A stretch of DNA of 64,000 nt from JABWAN01 sp041918175 (GCA_041918175.1 JAYRWE010000059.1:1-64000); one strand, 5' to 3'. Counted from the first letter of the stretch, positions 8,250-17,799 are shown. Numbers and translations are program-made. The notes: generated from the sequence alone by a model not told the origin.

Positions 8250-9524
8250 ATGGAGCTTGTTCTATCATGGAGAATGACATTGCCCCTCACGCCTTGCGTC
8301 ACCAGCCTGCGCTGCGTCATCTGCGCACGCGCATATCCACCCGAGGCAATTTACACCTGCGCCCATTGCGGCGCGGAAGGCATACTCGACGTCGAGTATG
8401 ATTATGAGGCTGTGGCTGCTGCGCTCACCCGCGAGGCTTTGCAGACGCGGCCGCTCGATCTTTGGCGTTATCGCGAGCTTTTGCCTGTTGCGACAAACGC
8501 CTCACGGCCGCATTTGCAAACCGGTTGGACGCCGATCTATCACGCACCGCGATTGGCGCATGCGCTTGGATTGCGCGAGTTGTGGATAAAAGACGAGGGC
8601 CGCAATCCAACCGGCTCATTCAAAGATCGCGCGAGCGCCGTCGGCGTGATGAAAGCGCGCGAGTTCGGATTTGACACGATTGCATGCGCCTCGACCGGCA
8701 ACGCAGCCTCTTCACTCGCAGGCATGGCCGCTGCGATGAATCTGCGCAGCTTCATCTTCGTGCCCCAGCGCGCGCCCGAAGCAAAGGTGGCGCAATTGCT
8801 CATCTTTGGCGCGACCGTGTTGCATGTGCGCGGCAGTTATGATGAAGCCTATGAGTTGTGCAATGCCGCGTGCAAAAAATACGGCTGGTATAATCGCAAC
8901 TGCGCGATCAACCCTTATTTGATTGAAGGCAAGAAAACCGCGGGGCTGGAAATTGCCGAACAAATGGCGGAGCGCATGCCCGAGTGGGTGGTGTTCGCGG
9001 TGGGCGATGGCTGCACGATTGCCGGGGTGTGGAAAGGTTTGTGCGAAATGCAGCGGCTCGGTTTTATCGCACGCTTGCCGCGTTTGCTCGGCGTGCAAGC
9101 CGAGGGCGCCGCGGCGCTCGTGCATGCTTATGAAACGCAGCGTGCGCCCATTCCCGTGCGCGCGGAAACGTGCGCGGATAGCATCTGTGTGGGTGCGCCG
9201 CGCAATTGGCGCAAGGCCACGCATGCGATTCGCGCCTCGGGCGGCGCCATGCTCGCGGTGAGCGATGAAGAAATTTTAGCGGCGATGCGTGTGCTTGGCC
9301 GCGAAGCCGCAGTGTTTGGCGAGCCTGCGGGCGCAACCGCACTCGCGGGTTTGAACAAAGCTCTGCAATTGGGAGTCATAGCTTCCAATGCCAGTGCGCT
9401 CGTGGCCAATACCGGCAACGGCTTGAAAGACGTTGCTTCAGCATTGCGCGCGACGAACAAGCCGAGTCTGATCGAGCCGAATATGCAGAGCGTCGCGGAA
9501 ATCGTCGCGCGCGTGCTGAAGTAA
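8250..9524 (+). CDS. thrC: threonine synthase
   Basis: PLP enzyme converting O-phosphohomoserine to threonine, the last step of threonine synthesis. The 424-aa protein begins with a zinc-ribbon-like segment (C22-x2-C25 and C37-x2-C40), typical of the class that resembles plant and archaeal enzymes. Lys125 in NPTGSFKDR is the PLP-binding lysine; CASTGNAASSLAG is the phosphate loop. The C-terminal GEPAGATALAGL and NTGNGLKD motifs are also family features. ATG 8250 has GAAGAAG upstream; ATG 8274 is an alternative start that keeps the ribbon. No other threonine gene is adjacent. Confidence 0.9.
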   Translation: MELVLSWRMTLPLTPCVTSLRCVICARAYPPEAIYTCAHCGAEGILDVEYDYEAVAAALTREALQTRPLDLWRYRELLPVATNASRPHLQTGWTPIYHAPRLAHALGLRELWIKDEGRNPTGSFKDRASAVGVMKAREFGFDTIACASTGNAASSLAGMAAAMNLRSFIFVPQRAPEAKVAQLLIFGATVLHVRGSYDEAYELCNAACKKYGWYNRNCAINPYLIEGKKTAGLEIAEQMAERMPEWVVFAVGDGCTIAGVWKGLCEMQRLGFIARLPRLLGVQAEGAAALVHAYETQRAPIPVRAETCADSICVGAPRNWRKATHAIRASGGAMLAVSDEEILAAMRVLGREAAVFGEPAGATALAGLNKALQLGVIASNASALVANTGNGLKDVASALRATNKPSLIEPNMQSVAEIVARVLK

Positions 9525-9606
9525 CCAAACGCGAATGAGCCGCAGCCCCAAAGCGCTTCCACCAAAATTTTTTGATTTTCAAATTCGGCAATCGCCTCCA
9601 GGACCT

Positions 9607-9629
9607 GTCATTCAGTAGGAATCTTTTTA
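9607..9629. repeat. short dispersed repeat (GATTCCTNCTGAATGACA type), reverse copy
   Basis: TGTCATTCAGTAGGAATC, followed by a T run, is the reverse complement of segments at 36131-36153 and 40272-40294, each in intergenic DNA with an A run before GATTCC. Three copies in one window point to a small dispersed repeat family. Confidence 0.6.
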
Positions 9630-9704
9630 CTCGCCGGCGATACTGCCTAGTCAAAGAGATGCCTTCAATTTAATTTGAGCTTTTCATTCAACGCGAGGTG
9701 AGTT

Positions 9705-11501
9705 ATGCTTCATTTAAAAAGAAAGCCGTGGTTGCACGCCGCTCTGTTTTGCTTTGTTGCATGTAATGTGCTCGCGGGTGTTGCGCCGAAAGTCACGAGC
9801 ACGCAGCCGGCTTCACAAAACCTCGCAGCGAGCACGCAGCCGGAAATTGTGGTGCGCTTCGAGGCTGCGATTGATCCCGCGAGCATCACGGCGCGCTCCT
9901 TTGCGGTATTTGGCCGTTGGTCAGGCGTGTGTCCGGGGCAATTTGTTTTTGAAGAGAGCAATCAACTCGTGCGCTTCGTTCCCGCAAAATCTTTTTCCGC
10001 GGGCGAAATGATTACCGTGTCGCTCGCGAAGAGCATCACCAGCGCGACAGGCGAGAACATGAGCAAAGGTTACGCATGGCAATTCCTCACGCCGGCGCAG
10101 CCCGCGGTGTTGGAGTTGAAAGAGACGCGGCGCATCAATGTACGCGCGCCGGGCGAAGGCCAAATTCGCACCTACGGCGCCTATGCCGGCGATCTCGATG
10201 GCGATGGCTATCATGATTTCTCTGTGCCCAATGAAGAAGCGCACGACGTGCGGGTGTTTATGAACGACCGCACCGGCGATTACACCACGCCGTTCAAAAC
10301 TTTCAAGCTGCCCGTGCCTTCCACGCCGAGCACGAACGAAGGCGCGGATTTCAACGGCGACGGTTTGCTCGATTTTGCGTGCGGCAATATCAGCGCGGGC
10401 ACGGCCGCAGTTTTCTTTGGCAACGGCGACGGCACTTTGCAAACGCCGAAAATTTATCCTACGGCTGCCGACACGCGCGGACTCACGGTGGCAGATTTGA
10501 ACGGCGACGGCGCGCCCGATATCGTCACCGCGAATCGCAACGGCAACAAAGTCGCGGTGCTCATGAACAACGGCGACGGCACGTTTGCGAGCGCGAATAT
10601 TTTGGAAACCGGCACGAACGGCGAGACGGCGTGCGCCGCAGCCGATGCCAACGGCGACGGTCTGCTCGATATTTTTGTAGGCAGCAATTCCGGCCAACAA
10701 ATGGTCGTGATGTTGAGCGACGGCAATGGCGGCTTGAGTGTTTCAACGCGGGTGAGCAGTCGCGGCAATGTGTGGATGATTGCGACCGGCGATATTGACG
10801 GCGATAACGACGTCGACGTCGTTTCCGCCAACGCGAGTATGAGCGTGCCGCAGTTTGCCGTGTTGCGCGGCGACGGCACGGGACAGTTGAGCGCGGCGGA
10901 AGTTTACCCGACCGGAACTTTTTCGCTCGCGATTGATTTGGGCGATATTGACGGCGACGGCGATCTCGATCTCGTGACGAGCAATTATGGCGCGCGCGAT
11001 TTTCGCGTGCATGAAAACGACGGCACGGGCAAGTTCGTCAATCCGCGTTTCTTGCAAGCAAGCGCGGCCGGCTCGTGTGTGGTGATTCACGATCGCGACC
11101 GCGACGGCGATCTCGACATTACGGGCATTGATGAAGAAGACGACTTGCTCTTTTTGTTTGAGAATCCCGGGCGCGGCAATGCGGTGCAGGAACCGTCCGC
11201 GCCGGAAATTTTGCCGAATGATTTTGCCTTGCTGCAAAGCTATCCCAATCCTTTCACCGCGAATGCCTCACGCCTTTTCATTCCCTTTGAATTGCGGCGC
11301 GACGCGCGTGTGCGTTTAGAGATTCTCAATCTCAAGGGAGAAGTCGTGCGCGAGGTTTTAAATGAAACCAAAGCCGCGGGGAGATATGAAATCAAATTGG
11401 CGGGAAACGAATTACCGGCGGGCGTCTATTTTTATCGTTTGATTAAAGACGAGCGGCATTCGCTGGTGAAGAAAATGGTGTGGCTGAAAAGAACGGAGTG
11501 A
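9705..11501 (+). CDS. exported FG-GAP/VCBS repeat protein with type IX-type sorting domain
   Basis: Surface or secreted protein of 598 aa. A signal peptide (residues 1-25) ends near VLAGVAP. An Ig-like domain (about 27-130) has the form of bacterial Big_5/SbsA modules. From 150 to 490 there are about six repeats with DxDGDGxxD calcium-binding loops (DLDGDGYHD, DLNGDGAPD, DANGDGLLD, DIDGDGDLD), the beta-propeller FG-GAP/VCBS fold. The last 85 residues (LLQSYPNPF ... PAGVYFYRL ... KKMVWLK) are a C-terminal sorting domain of the type IX secretion type. ATG 9705 follows GAGGTGA. No secretion genes are in this window. Confidence 0.88.
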   Translation: MLHLKRKPWLHAALFCFVACNVLAGVAPKVTSTQPASQNLAASTQPEIVVRFEAAIDPASITARSFAVFGRWSGVCPGQFVFEESNQLVRFVPAKSFSAGEMITVSLAKSITSATGENMSKGYAWQFLTPAQPAVLELKETRRINVRAPGEGQIRTYGAYAGDLDGDGYHDFSVPNEEAHDVRVFMNDRTGDYTTPFKTFKLPVPSTPSTNEGADFNGDGLLDFACGNISAGTAAVFFGNGDGTLQTPKIYPTAADTRGLTVADLNGDGAPDIVTANRNGNKVAVLMNNGDGTFASANILETGTNGETACAAADANGDGLLDIFVGSNSGQQMVVMLSDGNGGLSVSTRVSSRGNVWMIATGDIDGDNDVDVVSANASMSVPQFAVLRGDGTGQLSAAEVYPTGTFSLAIDLGDIDGDGDLDLVTSNYGARDFRVHENDGTGKFVNPRFLQASAAGSCVVIHDRDRDGDLDITGIDEEDDLLFLFENPGRGNAVQEPSAPEILPNDFALLQSYPNPFTANASRLFIPFELRRDARVRLEILNLKGEVVREVLNETKAAGRYEIKLAGNELPAGVYFYRLIKDERHSLVKKMVWLKRTE

Positions 11502-11525
11502 GTTGAAATAATTCTGCCCGCGAAA

Positions 11526-11566
11526 CCCACGAAATACGCGAAAAGACTGTTCGTGTGATTCGTGGG
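11526..11566. terminator. hairpin between convergent genes
   Basis: CCCACGAA (11526-11533) pairs with TTCGTGGG (11559-11566) between the ends of two convergent genes (stops at 11501 and 11578). The position suits a bidirectional terminator, though there is no clear T run on the right side. Confidence 0.45.
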
Positions 11567-11577
11567 CAAACAAGAAA

Positions 11578-12372
11578 TTATAACCTGCGCAAAAACGCTT
11601 CGGGGTTATTCAAAAAATCGCGCGTGAGCGTGACGTGCTCAAGCTCATAGTAAGGCATGGAGCGCGGAGGCAATTGATCGAGGCTAAAAATTGTTGCGCC
11701 GGGGAATGCCATGAGAATGGGCGAGTGCGTGGCGATGATGAACTGCGCGTTCTGCGCGAGCATTTCTTTGAGCATGGTCATGAAAGCGAGTTGGCGAATC
11801 GGCGAGAGCGGCGCTTCGGGTTCATCGAGAATATAAAGTCCGCCGGGCACGAAGCGCGCTTGAAAGAGCCGTAAAAAGCCTTCGCCATGCGAGGCCGCAT
11901 CGGCATCTTCGCCGTAACGCTCGACGATCGCGCGGCGCTGCGCCTCGGCCGAGCCTTGCGCGAGTTGCAAACCATAGCCGCTGAGCGAGCCCTCATACTC
12001 TTGCTTCAACTCTTGCAAATCATGATGCAGTTGATTCATGCGACGCGAGAAGTTGAAGAAATCTTCCGCGCGCAAGAATAGGCCGCGTGTCGTGCGTTTG
12101 TGCCACGTGAGCTTCATGCATTGCGCCAAGCTGCGGGCATGCGCCAAGGTGTGATCGCGTTGAATATCCTCCCCGCCAATTGTGATCGAACCCACCGCCG
12201 CGGCCAAGCCTTCCAACAAAGTTGATTTGCCCGAGCCGTTTTCTCCCACCAGAAAAGTCATGGCCGAAAAAAATTCCAGCGTCTTTAGTTTTTGCAGCAG
12301 CGGCAAGTTAAACGGAAATGCTTCACGTTGCGCCGCTGCGATTTTTAGCGTGAGAGATTTGAGATGAGGCAT
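11578..12372 (-). CDS. SMC/ABC-like AAA ATPase (predicted ATP-binding protein)
   Basis: A 264-aa cytoplasmic ATPase of the small SMC/ABC-like predicted ATPase group. Walker A is GENGSGKST (about 43-51), an ABC-type signature is ASHGEGF, Walker B is LYILDEPE and the H-loop is IATHSPIL, all in canonical order. The coiled-coil insert is very short. No nuclease or TOPRIM domain follows, unlike the OLD protein at 16-18 kb, so its output is unknown. It lies downstream of the RNA ligase gene on the same strand but 265 bp away, with an inverted repeat between them. Confidence 0.8.
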   Translation of the reverse strand: MPHLKSLTLKIAAAQREAFPFNLPLLQKLKTLEFFSAMTFLVGENGSGKSTLLEGLAAAVGSITIGGEDIQRDHTLAHARSLAQCMKLTWHKRTTRGLFLRAEDFFNFSRRMNQLHHDLQELKQEYEGSLSGYGLQLAQGSAEAQRRAIVERYGEDADAASHGEGFLRLFQARFVPGGLYILDEPEAPLSPIRQLAFMTMLKEMLAQNAQFIIATHSPILMAFPGATIFSLDQLPPRSMPYYELEHVTLTRDFLNNPEAFLRRL

Positions 12373-12428
12373 GGCGTTATGCGATTAGCTTTTCAAGCTC
12401 AGAATAGAATTCTGAAAATTTTGGGGGC

Positions 12429-12583
12429 CACACACGAATCAAAAACGCACTCGGAAAAATCAAAAGCCTTATCCGTGTGCGCTTTTTAATCGGCGTCGGC
12501 TCCGCATTTTTCGATTCCACACAGATCAAGAACACACGCGGAAAAAGCTCGGCTTTACTGCATGTGTTTTTGATCCGTGTGTG
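12429..12583. repeat. inverted repeat between ATPase and RNA ligase genes
   Basis: CACACACGAATCAAAAACGC (from 12429) is nearly the reverse complement of TGTTTTTGATCCGTGTGTG (ending 12583). The interior carries further AAAAATC/GATTTTT-like partial copies. The 12373-12637 gap holds no gene. Confidence 0.6.
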
Positions 12584-12637
12584 CTGCCCGAAAAGCTTGG
12601 GTTTTCAACGTGTTTGCAAATCCGAGACAGAGCTTTT

Positions 12638-13651
12638 TCACTCAAACTCCGTCGCCTCTCCGCCGCGCAAGAGATAATCGGGATTCACGCTCTTCAAAAT
12701 GACGCGCCCCACGCTGTGTTCGAAGCGCTCCTGCACCGGTCGAATAACGATGCCTTCGCGCACGTGGGTTTGTTTGCCGCTCAACGTTTCTTTGCCGCTC
12801 GTGTGCGCAAGGCACTCCGGACCGAACGGGCCGCGATAAAGCAGCTTTGACATGGGAATGCCGCGCTCCGCACAAATCTTCACGAAGTCGTCGTAATCGA
12901 GATAACGGCCGTTGCGCGCGAGATCAAACGCAAAAAATTCCGGCTCGCCTTTCATCGCGCCATAGCCCAAATCCTGCACGCCCACGCCATACGTTTCGCC
13001 GAAGAGCATCACATTGCCGAGGCCTTCGAGCTTATCGAAGAGTTGATATTTGCGCGCCATGCGCCAATACAAATTTTTGCCGTCATCTTTTAATGTTTGG
13101 CCGCTCGCGCCATAACCCTTCGAGGACACCGCTTGCACGCCGTTGAGCAATCCCACCAATGTGCACGTGCCGTGCACTTTTTCCGTGGCCACCACCTCTT
13201 CGCCGAGTGTGAGTACCGCAGGATAGCGTTTGAGGTTTTCAATGTCCGTATAGCCGTGCCAACCCTCCGGCGCAGGCGCAAGCTCTCCGGCCATGTGCAC
13301 CGGAATCGGCGGGACCCATTTCACGATGCCAAGCTCTGCGGTCACGTCGTCGCCTTCCTGCCAATGCGGTCGCGCGGGCAGCACCAACCCTTGCGAAAGT
13401 TCGCCGCGTAGCTTCACGGCTTTGACGCGATTTTTTTCTGAGCCGGAAAGCCGCCCTTGCAGATTCATTTCGATTAACAGCGCTTCCGGCACGAGCGAAG
13501 CTTCGGGAATGTATGCAATCAAATCGCCGGTTTTAAACGTGTCCTTTTTCACCACGCAATGATAGTCATCGACCTGCGCGAGTTCGAGCAAGTCGGCGTT
13601 GGGATGCGGAAACACTTTGATACGGCGGACGAGCACAGCAAAGCTGGCCAT
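12638..13651 (-). CDS. RNA ligase of the DraRnl (DRB0094) type
   Basis: ATP-dependent nucleic-acid ligase resembling Deinococcus RNA ligase, which seals nicks with a 3'-OH RNA end. The N-terminal 110 residues form an OB-like domain (MASFAVLVRRIKVFPHPNAD). Nucleotidyltransferase motif I is EKVHGTC with Lys158 as the adenylation site; LFGETYG is motif III/IIIa-like, EGIVIRP is motif IV and ILKSVN is motif V. The 337-aa length matches the family. The ATG at 13651 starts at conserved sequence. No repair or RNA-processing partner is adjacent. The in vivo substrate is not known in general; the enzyme class is well supported. Confidence 0.87.
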   Translation of the reverse strand: MASFAVLVRRIKVFPHPNADLLELAQVDDYHCVVKKDTFKTGDLIAYIPEASLVPEALLIEMNLQGRLSGSEKNRVKAVKLRGELSQGLVLPARPHWQEGDDVTAELGIVKWVPPIPVHMAGELAPAPEGWHGYTDIENLKRYPAVLTLGEEVVATEKVHGTCTLVGLLNGVQAVSSKGYGASGQTLKDDGKNLYWRMARKYQLFDKLEGLGNVMLFGETYGVGVQDLGYGAMKGEPEFFAFDLARNGRYLDYDDFVKICAERGIPMSKLLYRGPFGPECLAHTSGKETLSGKQTHVREGIVIRPVQERFEHSVGRVILKSVNPDYLLRGGEATEFE

Positions 13652-13784
13652 ATGCTACTCCTATTCTTTTGCGATGATTCGAGCGCGCGAGATTGATCCG
13701 TGCGAGAATGGTTGTTCGAGGTTGGAGGCGGGAGCGAACAGATGATAAAATCGCAGGCTGAATTCGCGTGCTAAAAGTTTTCAA

Positions 13785-14765
13785 CTACTCTAGCGTCAAG
13801 CGCCCCTTTTGCATAATCTCGCGGCCGTCGATGATGAGCGTGGGATTGACCATAATGCCGCGCACAAGAATTTCCGCGGGCCGCGCTGGCGTGGAGCGCC
13901 GCCCGAAACCAAGATGCACGGTGCCGCCCACTTTCTCGTCTTCCATTTCCGATTGCCCGAGCTTCGCGTGTTCATTCAAACCCAAACCGATTTCCACGCA
14001 CGAGCGCCCCACGCTCGGTTTCGCTGCTGCCTCGCCGCTCTCCGCGGTCGTCCAAGTTGCGCGCAATCGGCGGCGCATAATGTTCGCGTTTTTCGCGCCT
14101 TTGATCAACGTGAGCTTGCCGTCCACAATCTTCACGTGAATCGGCTGCGTGCTGAAACCGCGCTCGCCCGCGAGGCCGTTGAGTAACATCTCGCCCGAGA
14201 CCGAGCTGGCTTGCGTGGAAGAAAACGCGCGGCCACAGGGCAAACTCGCGCAGAACATTTCATTTTCCAGCGGCGTCACTTCCGCGTGGCCGCGACGCTG
14301 CGCTATCGACAACTCCAACTCAAGACCGGAGTCGTGGCGCAAAGTGACGTTGCGGCCGATGGTGAGAATATCCGCGAGCTTGCGACAGCGTTCGCGTAAT
14401 TTTTTGAGATCGACATTCGCGCAACGCGCAATCGTCTCTTCTTCCAACTGCGGCCACACGATCACGCGACTGCGGCTTTGATGCCGCAGCCAGTGCAAAC
14501 TTTCCGCGTCGAGATACGAAGCGAGCAACACGACGCGCTCAACGTGCGTGATGAGATTGCGCGTGAGCGGAGAAATGAGCGGGTGCTTGTTGTGGTTGGG
14601 GATTTCCAAAAATAAAACTTCCACGCGCTCCTTCTCCGCCACCTTGCGGAAAATCTGCGCGGCCGGCGAGAGCTTGGGTTGCGCCACGAGCAATAGCGTT
14701 TGCTTGGGCTGCAAACCCAAACCTTCGAACAACGCGAGTTGTGCTGCCTTTTCGAGTCGGTTCAT
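13785..14765 (-). CDS. M29-like (aminopeptidase T family) protein, second of a tandem pair
   Basis: A 326-aa relative of the leucyl aminopeptidase/aminopeptidase T group. It shares the layout of its upstream neighbour: an N-terminal alpha/beta half (QTLLLVAQP ... VVLLASYLD) and a C-terminal half with GRNVTLRHDSGLELE, EIGLGLNEHAK, EDEKVGGTVHLGFG and PTLIIDG motifs, which line up with IGTNDKA and EDEKVMGTVHIALGDN in the neighbour. In the family these acidic/His residues bind metals. It starts by an ATGA overlap with the stop of the 14762-15865 gene, so the two are translationally coupled paralogs, possibly forming a hetero-oligomer. Confidence 0.75.
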   Translation of the reverse strand: MNRLEKAAQLALFEGLGLQPKQTLLLVAQPKLSPAAQIFRKVAEKERVEVLFLEIPNHNKHPLISPLTRNLITHVERVVLLASYLDAESLHWLRHQSRSRVIVWPQLEEETIARCANVDLKKLRERCRKLADILTIGRNVTLRHDSGLELELSIAQRRGHAEVTPLENEMFCASLPCGRAFSSTQASSVSGEMLLNGLAGERGFSTQPIHVKIVDGKLTLIKGAKNANIMRRRLRATWTTAESGEAAAKPSVGRSCVEIGLGLNEHAKLGQSEMEDEKVGGTVHLGFGRRSTPARPAEILVRGIMVNPTLIIDGREIMQKGRLTLE

Positions 14766-15865
14766 GCGAGCAGTAAAGTTCCAGCTTCCATTATGACGCG
14801 GCCATCGAGGCGCACCGTGGGTTGCAGAATCAAGCCGTCGAGATGGCTGGAGACGGCAACGGTGCCGCCCATGGATTTGTTATCGCCGAGCGCAATATGC
14901 ACCGTGCCCATGACTTTTTCATCTTCTAAAATCACGCCGGTGATTTGCGCTTTGTCGTTCGTGCCGATGCCGAGCTCCGCAATGTTGCGGCCCGCGGGTC
15001 CGACACTGTCCACGAGTTCATTCAGCTTTTGCGCTTCCGGCCCGCCGGTGATTTCAACTGCATAACCGTCGCGCACGAGGATATGAATGTTGTGCTGCAA
15101 TTTGCCGATGCCCGCAACCGCGGCTTCAAACACGATCGTGCCTTGGGCGCTGCCTTCAATCGGCGCAAAAAAAGTTTCGCCCGCGGGCAAGTTGCCGGAG
15201 TCGCCCGCGTTGTGAAAGAGGCCCGTATCGGGTTTGGGATAACGATCGCCGCGCAACAGTTTGATATCCGTGCCCGCGGGACTCGTGACATGCACCTCAT
15301 TTCCGGTTTGCAGAATTTCAGAGAGACGGCGGCTGCGGCTGGCAATGGCGTTGTAATCCGCGCTCAAGCAGCGAATCATCATGTCATCGGTGATGCCGGG
15401 CAACGTGGCGATGCGCGCGCCGCGTTTGCATGCTTCGCGACGGGATTCGGTGTGCGTAACGGATTTCGTGGTGGGACAGAGCACCACACTGCTCGCAGCC
15501 ATGAGTGCGGCAACCGGCGCGGGCGGCTCTTCGCCGTTGCGCGAGCGCGGAATGATTTCCACCAGCGTTGCTTCCGCGCCCAGTTCTTTCGCGACGTTCC
15601 ACATGGCCACACCGATGTTGCGTTTGTTCTCATCCGTGATGATGGCCACGGTCTCGCCCGGCGAAATTTTCATGCAATCGCGCAACGCAATGCGCGCCGC
15701 GTTTTCGAGTTCGGCGGAAATTTGCGGAGCGGCGATTGCCGCTGGCGCGAGCGCTGGTTTGGGTTTCGCAATGCGCTTCGCGGGTGCGGCTTTCTTCTTA
15801 GTGACTTTGTTTGCTGCGGGCTTTTTCGCGACGGCTTTTTTATTGGCGGATTTAGGTTTAGACAT
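14762..15865 (-). CDS. M29-like aminopeptidase with Lys/Ala-rich N-terminal tail, first of a tandem pair
   Basis: A 367-aa protein of the aminopeptidase T/leucyl aminopeptidase family. The catalytic half includes ELGIGTNDKAQITG, ILEDEKVMGTVHIALGDN and a closing PTVRLDG motif. Residues 1-45 are an unusual extension rich in Lys, Ala and Pro (SANKKAVAKKPAANK and onward), like histone H1 tails, absent from the downstream paralog. ATG 15865 follows GAGGATC. The tail could bind DNA, RNA or a surface, or be a disordered leader. Peptidase activity is inferred from the family only. Confidence 0.77.
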   Translation of the reverse strand: MSKPKSANKKAVAKKPAANKVTKKKAAPAKRIAKPKPALAPAAIAAPQISAELENAARIALRDCMKISPGETVAIITDENKRNIGVAMWNVAKELGAEATLVEIIPRSRNGEEPPAPVAALMAASSVVLCPTTKSVTHTESRREACKRGARIATLPGITDDMMIRCLSADYNAIASRSRRLSEILQTGNEVHVTSPAGTDIKLLRGDRYPKPDTGLFHNAGDSGNLPAGETFFAPIEGSAQGTIVFEAAVAGIGKLQHNIHILVRDGYAVEITGGPEAQKLNELVDSVGPAGRNIAELGIGTNDKAQITGVILEDEKVMGTVHIALGDNKSMGGTVAVSSHLDGLILQPTVRLDGRVIMEAGTLLLA

Positions 15866-15945
15866 AATGATCCTCGTTCTCTACTCACACATGAAAGTCA
15901 TTGCTCGTAAAAATTCAAATATATGTGCCTGATGAAATAATTGAC

Positions 15946-17799
15946 TCAAAGTCGTTTCGCAATTTCCTTGAACCATGATTTGACTTCCTCCAACCCTCCT
16001 CTTTCTTCAAGCATGCTAATTGTCATAAATTTTACAGCTTCCTCGTTCAGTCGCTTCTTGGCCTTTTGTTCCTTTTTCTCGTTCTTTTCACATTCCGATT
16101 CGGTCCATTCTTTTGATGCCGAGTCTCTTTCATGAACAGCTTTCGCTACTAACATTGGCACATCGTCATCATCGCCGAAATCAACTACAACATCATACAA
16201 CTTTGATATGGCATGAGGATGAAGATAGTTTTCAAGTTCTCTTTTCTGTGTCAAGGTTGCCCATGAATTATCTAACCGCTCATTTACTTGTTTACATATT
16301 TCACGATATTGCGGAGAAATTCTTGAGTCCCGGTCATAAATGTGAATCTCAGGCAACCCCAGACCTTTTAGATACTGTTTGTCGACCCATTGTTTTAAGG
16401 TTGACCCACCTAACGGAAGGAAAGCAATCCTGGGATCATTCTGCAAATTTGGAATATCGGCGTAATGACCTGAAAGCAAAATGCTGATGTTCTTGAAGAA
16501 GCTGATGTCGTTTGGCCCTTCTAAACAAATGAGGAGCTTTACTCGTTTATCAGGCAATATGCCCAAATCATCCGCAATCACCTTCAAGATACCCTCGTCA
16601 GCAATGTGTATCTTGTTCTTTCTCTCGCGATCTAAGCGCTGTATATATCTAATGCTGTCCAAAGGTACCAAGCCCGCTAGCCCAGGCACATGAGTAGTGA
16701 TAATGATTTGACAATTGTCGTGTTCCGATAATTCTAATAACGCATCAAGCAGTATTCTTTGATTCGATGGGTGTTGAGATGTCTCCGGCTCTTCAAAGGC
16801 ATATATGATCCCAGGAGAATTAGCTTCACGCTGCCTTCGCTCAACTTCACCACGAAAAAAATTCAAAAGTATGAGTCTTCTTACGCCGCTTCCGCGCTTA
16901 TTGATCGGTATTTCATCTTCTCCTGTGAGAGAAAGTTTAAAGATTGTATCCCATTTAGGTTCAATCTTAAATCTAGGCAATAGTTCTTTAGCTAACTCCG
17001 GGGACATATCTCTTAACTTATCAAGTGTACGTTTTGCTGCCTCGGTTGCTTTTTCGCGAACCTTAGCTTTTATATTGTCTAGTTCAGTCTCGACCGATTT
17101 AACAGCCTCTGCAATAGCTAGTTTCATTGGATCTTGGACTTCCGCGTCGTCGTCTTTGCTAGGTCTATCAGCTTGGAACAACGCAAAGATAGGCATTCTC
17201 TTCTCAAGCTTATCCCAAATCCTTTTAGCATCATCTCCTTTATCGAGAGGAATTCGAGTTAGCTCAAAAGTCAAATCAGAAAAGTTACTCCATATAGTTT
17301 TGCGAATTGAAACACTGGAGCGTAAATCAACACCTTCCGTATCAATTTTGAGATCCTCAAGTCGCTTCTTAAGTTCACCAATCTTGAGGGTCAATAGGTC
17401 ACTGCACGATTTGTTAGCCGGGTGATTTGCAAATGCATACGTCACTTCTTTTGGCTTTTTACCACTGCAATCATAGACCTTTTGAATCTCTAAACTCCCC
17501 CTATCATTTAGAAGATATTCATTGCCAAGGCTTGTTGATACGGTCGCATCTAGTACAATTTCTTGTGGCAAATCAATAAATTCGCAACCGATAATCACCT
17601 CTTTCTCTTTTGCTCTTACCGACAAATCTTCACATTCTATCTTGACCAAAGTGTTATTGAAAAAGATCTCTAGTGCTTCAAGTATGGTGGATTTGCCAAC
17701 GTCGTTTTTACCAATGAACACGGAAAAATTAGTAAAATCGATTCTCGTCTCTTCTGCATACGCCCGAAAATTATTGAGGATTAGAGTTTTGAGTTTCAT
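15946..17799 (-). CDS. OLD-family ATP-dependent endonuclease (ATPase plus TOPRIM)
   Basis: A 617-aa protein with an N-terminal SMC-like ATPase and a C-terminal TOPRIM nuclease, the layout of class 1 OLD proteins used in phage defence or repair. Walker A is GKNDVGKS (residues about 30-37), Walker B/signature region is GIIYAFEEPETSQHP, the H-loop is IITTHVPG, and TOPRIM acids are in LICLEGPNDISFF and IHIYDRDSR. The tail (about 555-600) is highly charged. ATG 17799 follows GGAAGGAAG. No UvrD-like GajB or reverse transcriptase gene is adjacent, so it is not a Gabija pair or retron. Its base composition is clearly AT-richer than the flanks, a sign of transfer. Confidence 0.85.
   Translation of the reverse strand: MKLKTLILNNFRAYAEETRIDFTNFSVFIGKNDVGKSTILEALEIFFNNTLVKIECEDLSVRAKEKEVIIGCEFIDLPQEIVLDATVSTSLGNEYLLNDRGSLEIQKVYDCSGKKPKEVTYAFANHPANKSCSDLLTLKIGELKKRLEDLKIDTEGVDLRSSVSIRKTIWSNFSDLTFELTRIPLDKGDDAKRIWDKLEKRMPIFALFQADRPSKDDDAEVQDPMKLAIAEAVKSVETELDNIKAKVREKATEAAKRTLDKLRDMSPELAKELLPRFKIEPKWDTIFKLSLTGEDEIPINKRGSGVRRLILLNFFRGEVERRQREANSPGIIYAFEEPETSQHPSNQRILLDALLELSEHDNCQIIITTHVPGLAGLVPLDSIRYIQRLDRERKNKIHIADEGILKVIADDLGILPDKRVKLLICLEGPNDISFFKNISILLSGHYADIPNLQNDPRIAFLPLGGSTLKQWVDKQYLKGLGLPEIHIYDRDSRISPQYREICKQVNERLDNSWATLTQKRELENYLHPHAISKLYDVVVDFGDDDDVPMLVAKAVHERDSASKEWTESECEKNEKKEQKAKKRLNEEAVKFMTISMLEERGGLEEVKSWFKEIAKRL

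Noticed and set aside
14945..15910. Plus-strand 321-codon open frame
   Set aside because: Antisense of the M29-like gene with its Lys/Ala tail; no support.
15946..17799. Gabija GajA
   Set aside because: OLD-type domains fit, but no UvrD-like GajB gene is adjacent.
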